A DNA stretch of 64,000 nucleotides from Jiangella alba. GTDB lineage: Bacteria; Actinomycetota; Actinomycetes; Jiangellales; Jiangellaceae. Position numbers and translations under genes: made by a program. Each line of letters opens with the position of its first letter. The stretch's first letter is position 1. The notes under the pieces are model-generated. The model worked only from the letters and a program-made list of their open reading frames with translations, did not search any database and was not told the origin of the DNA. The stretch is from contig NZ_FNUC01000004.1 of assembly GCF_900106035.1 (NCBI RefSeq), positions 1,674,001-1,738,000 of the forward strand. The letters are read 5' to 3'. This document shows, in pieces, positions 63,531-64,000 of the stretch.

Positions 63531-64000
63531 ATGACCTCGCCGTCCGCCACCCTCCAGGCCAGCGCCGCCGCCACCGGCCGGCCGCCGCGGGTGACCCTGC
63601 TCGTGGCCAGCGCCGCCACGCTGCTGGTGCTGATGAACTACACCGCCCCACTGGCGACGCTGCGCGACATCGGGGCGAGTCTCGACCTCGGCCATGCGGC
63701 GGTGACGTGGACGCTCAACGGCGTCCCGCTCGGCCTGGCCGCGCTGAGCCTCGCCGCGGGCAGCGTCGCCGACGACTACGGCCGCAAGCGGGTGTTCCTG
63801 GTCGGCCTCGGCGTGCTGGCCGCCGCGATGGTGGGCGGCGCGATGGCCCCGACGGCGACGGTGTTCGTCGTCGCCCGCGTGGTCCAGGGCGCCGCCAGCG
63901 CCGCGCTGCTGGCCAGCAGCCTCGGCCTGATCGCGCACGCCCACCCGGACGGCCACGCGCGGCTGCGCGCCACCACCGTCTGGGGTGCGACGGTCAGCGC
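63531..64000 (+). CDS. MFS transporter, N-terminal part (runs off the window)
   Basis: 156 codons to the window end. ATG 63531 is preceded by CAGGAG (63516-63521). Four membrane helices are visible so far, starting near VTLLVASAATLLVLMNY; motif A is AAGSVADDYGRKRVFLVG, and VARVVQGAASAALLASSLGLI is helix 4. A drug exporter of the DHA type is likely. It is divergent from the HxlR gene and probably under its control. Confidence 0.88.
   Translation, partial: MTSPSATLQASAAATGRPPRVTLLVASAATLLVLMNYTAPLATLRDIGASLDLGHAAVTWTLNGVPLGLAALSLAAGSVADDYGRKRVFLVGLGVLAAAMVGGAMAPTATVFVVARVVQGAASAALLASSLGLIAHAHPDGHARLRATTVWGATVS

Overview
This window is very G+C-rich, densely coded DNA from an actinomycete chromosome. 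The evidence is many GTG starts, strong G/C bias at third codon positions, twin-arginine and lipobox signal peptides, and actinobacterial families (DUF3151, DUF3180, DUF2520, F420-type LLM oxidoreductases, APH(6)-type kinases). The overall character would fit Jiangella or a relative, but that is an inference; no rRNA or other marker is present. I found no tRNA, rRNA, CRISPR array, prophage or complete insertion sequence.

Layout. 0-4 kb: 3' part of a GH36 alpha-galactosidase, a GNAT and a MocR regulator. 4.2-10 kb: small stress-type proteins, then a TetR repressor diverging from a drrA-drrB-uvrA-like operon that resembles the daunorubicin self-resistance set DrrA/DrrB/DrrC. 10-17 kb: a frameshifted membrane protein caught between two copies of the uvrA 3' end, a Tat-exported phosphodiesterase coupled to an APH(6)-like kinase, a zinc-ribbon RNase H, a PL8 polysaccharide lyase with DasR-like and LacI-like operator palindromes, and a methyltransferase. 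17-24.4 kb: lipoprotein, nucleoside-kinase-like protein, MFS exporter, secreted beta-helix protein with a FadR-type regulator, HPr, and a 5'-truncated ATPase. 24.5-38.5 kb: housekeeping metabolism (class II aldolase, DUF3151, purA, purD, folP-folB-folK-DUF3180), interleaved with an ECF41-like sigma factor facing a serine hydrolase and a DHA2 exporter, plus GNATs, a tyrosine phosphatase, a LysR regulator and an LLM oxidoreductase. 38.5-47 kb: GNAT, frameshifted hydrolase, a complete OpuC-type compatible-solute ABC transporter, a lipoprotein, and a secreted protein gene split by a 167-bp MITE-like insertion. 47-64 kb: two PH-domain membrane proteins, panD, a 77-bp tandem array, a DUF885 peptidase, small membrane proteins, a two-component system, VOC, MFS/LacI pair, an adenosine-deaminase-like protein, a MacB/LolD-type ABC pair with a duplicated 3' end, a DUF2520 dehydrogenase, HxlR, and the start of an MFS gene.

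The most interesting material is structural: a short inverted-repeat element whose removal exactly restores an open reading frame; duplicated 3' gene ends; a REP-like palindrome family just downstream of stop codons; a 77-bp array with an alternating higher-order pattern; an intergenic repeat embedded in a coding sequence; and a striking tendency of convergent genes to overlap by exactly four bases (CTAG/CTAA). The fol, PH-domain, panD and DUF2520 genes, often adjacent in actinobacteria, appear here as one ancestral cluster broken up by inserted segments.
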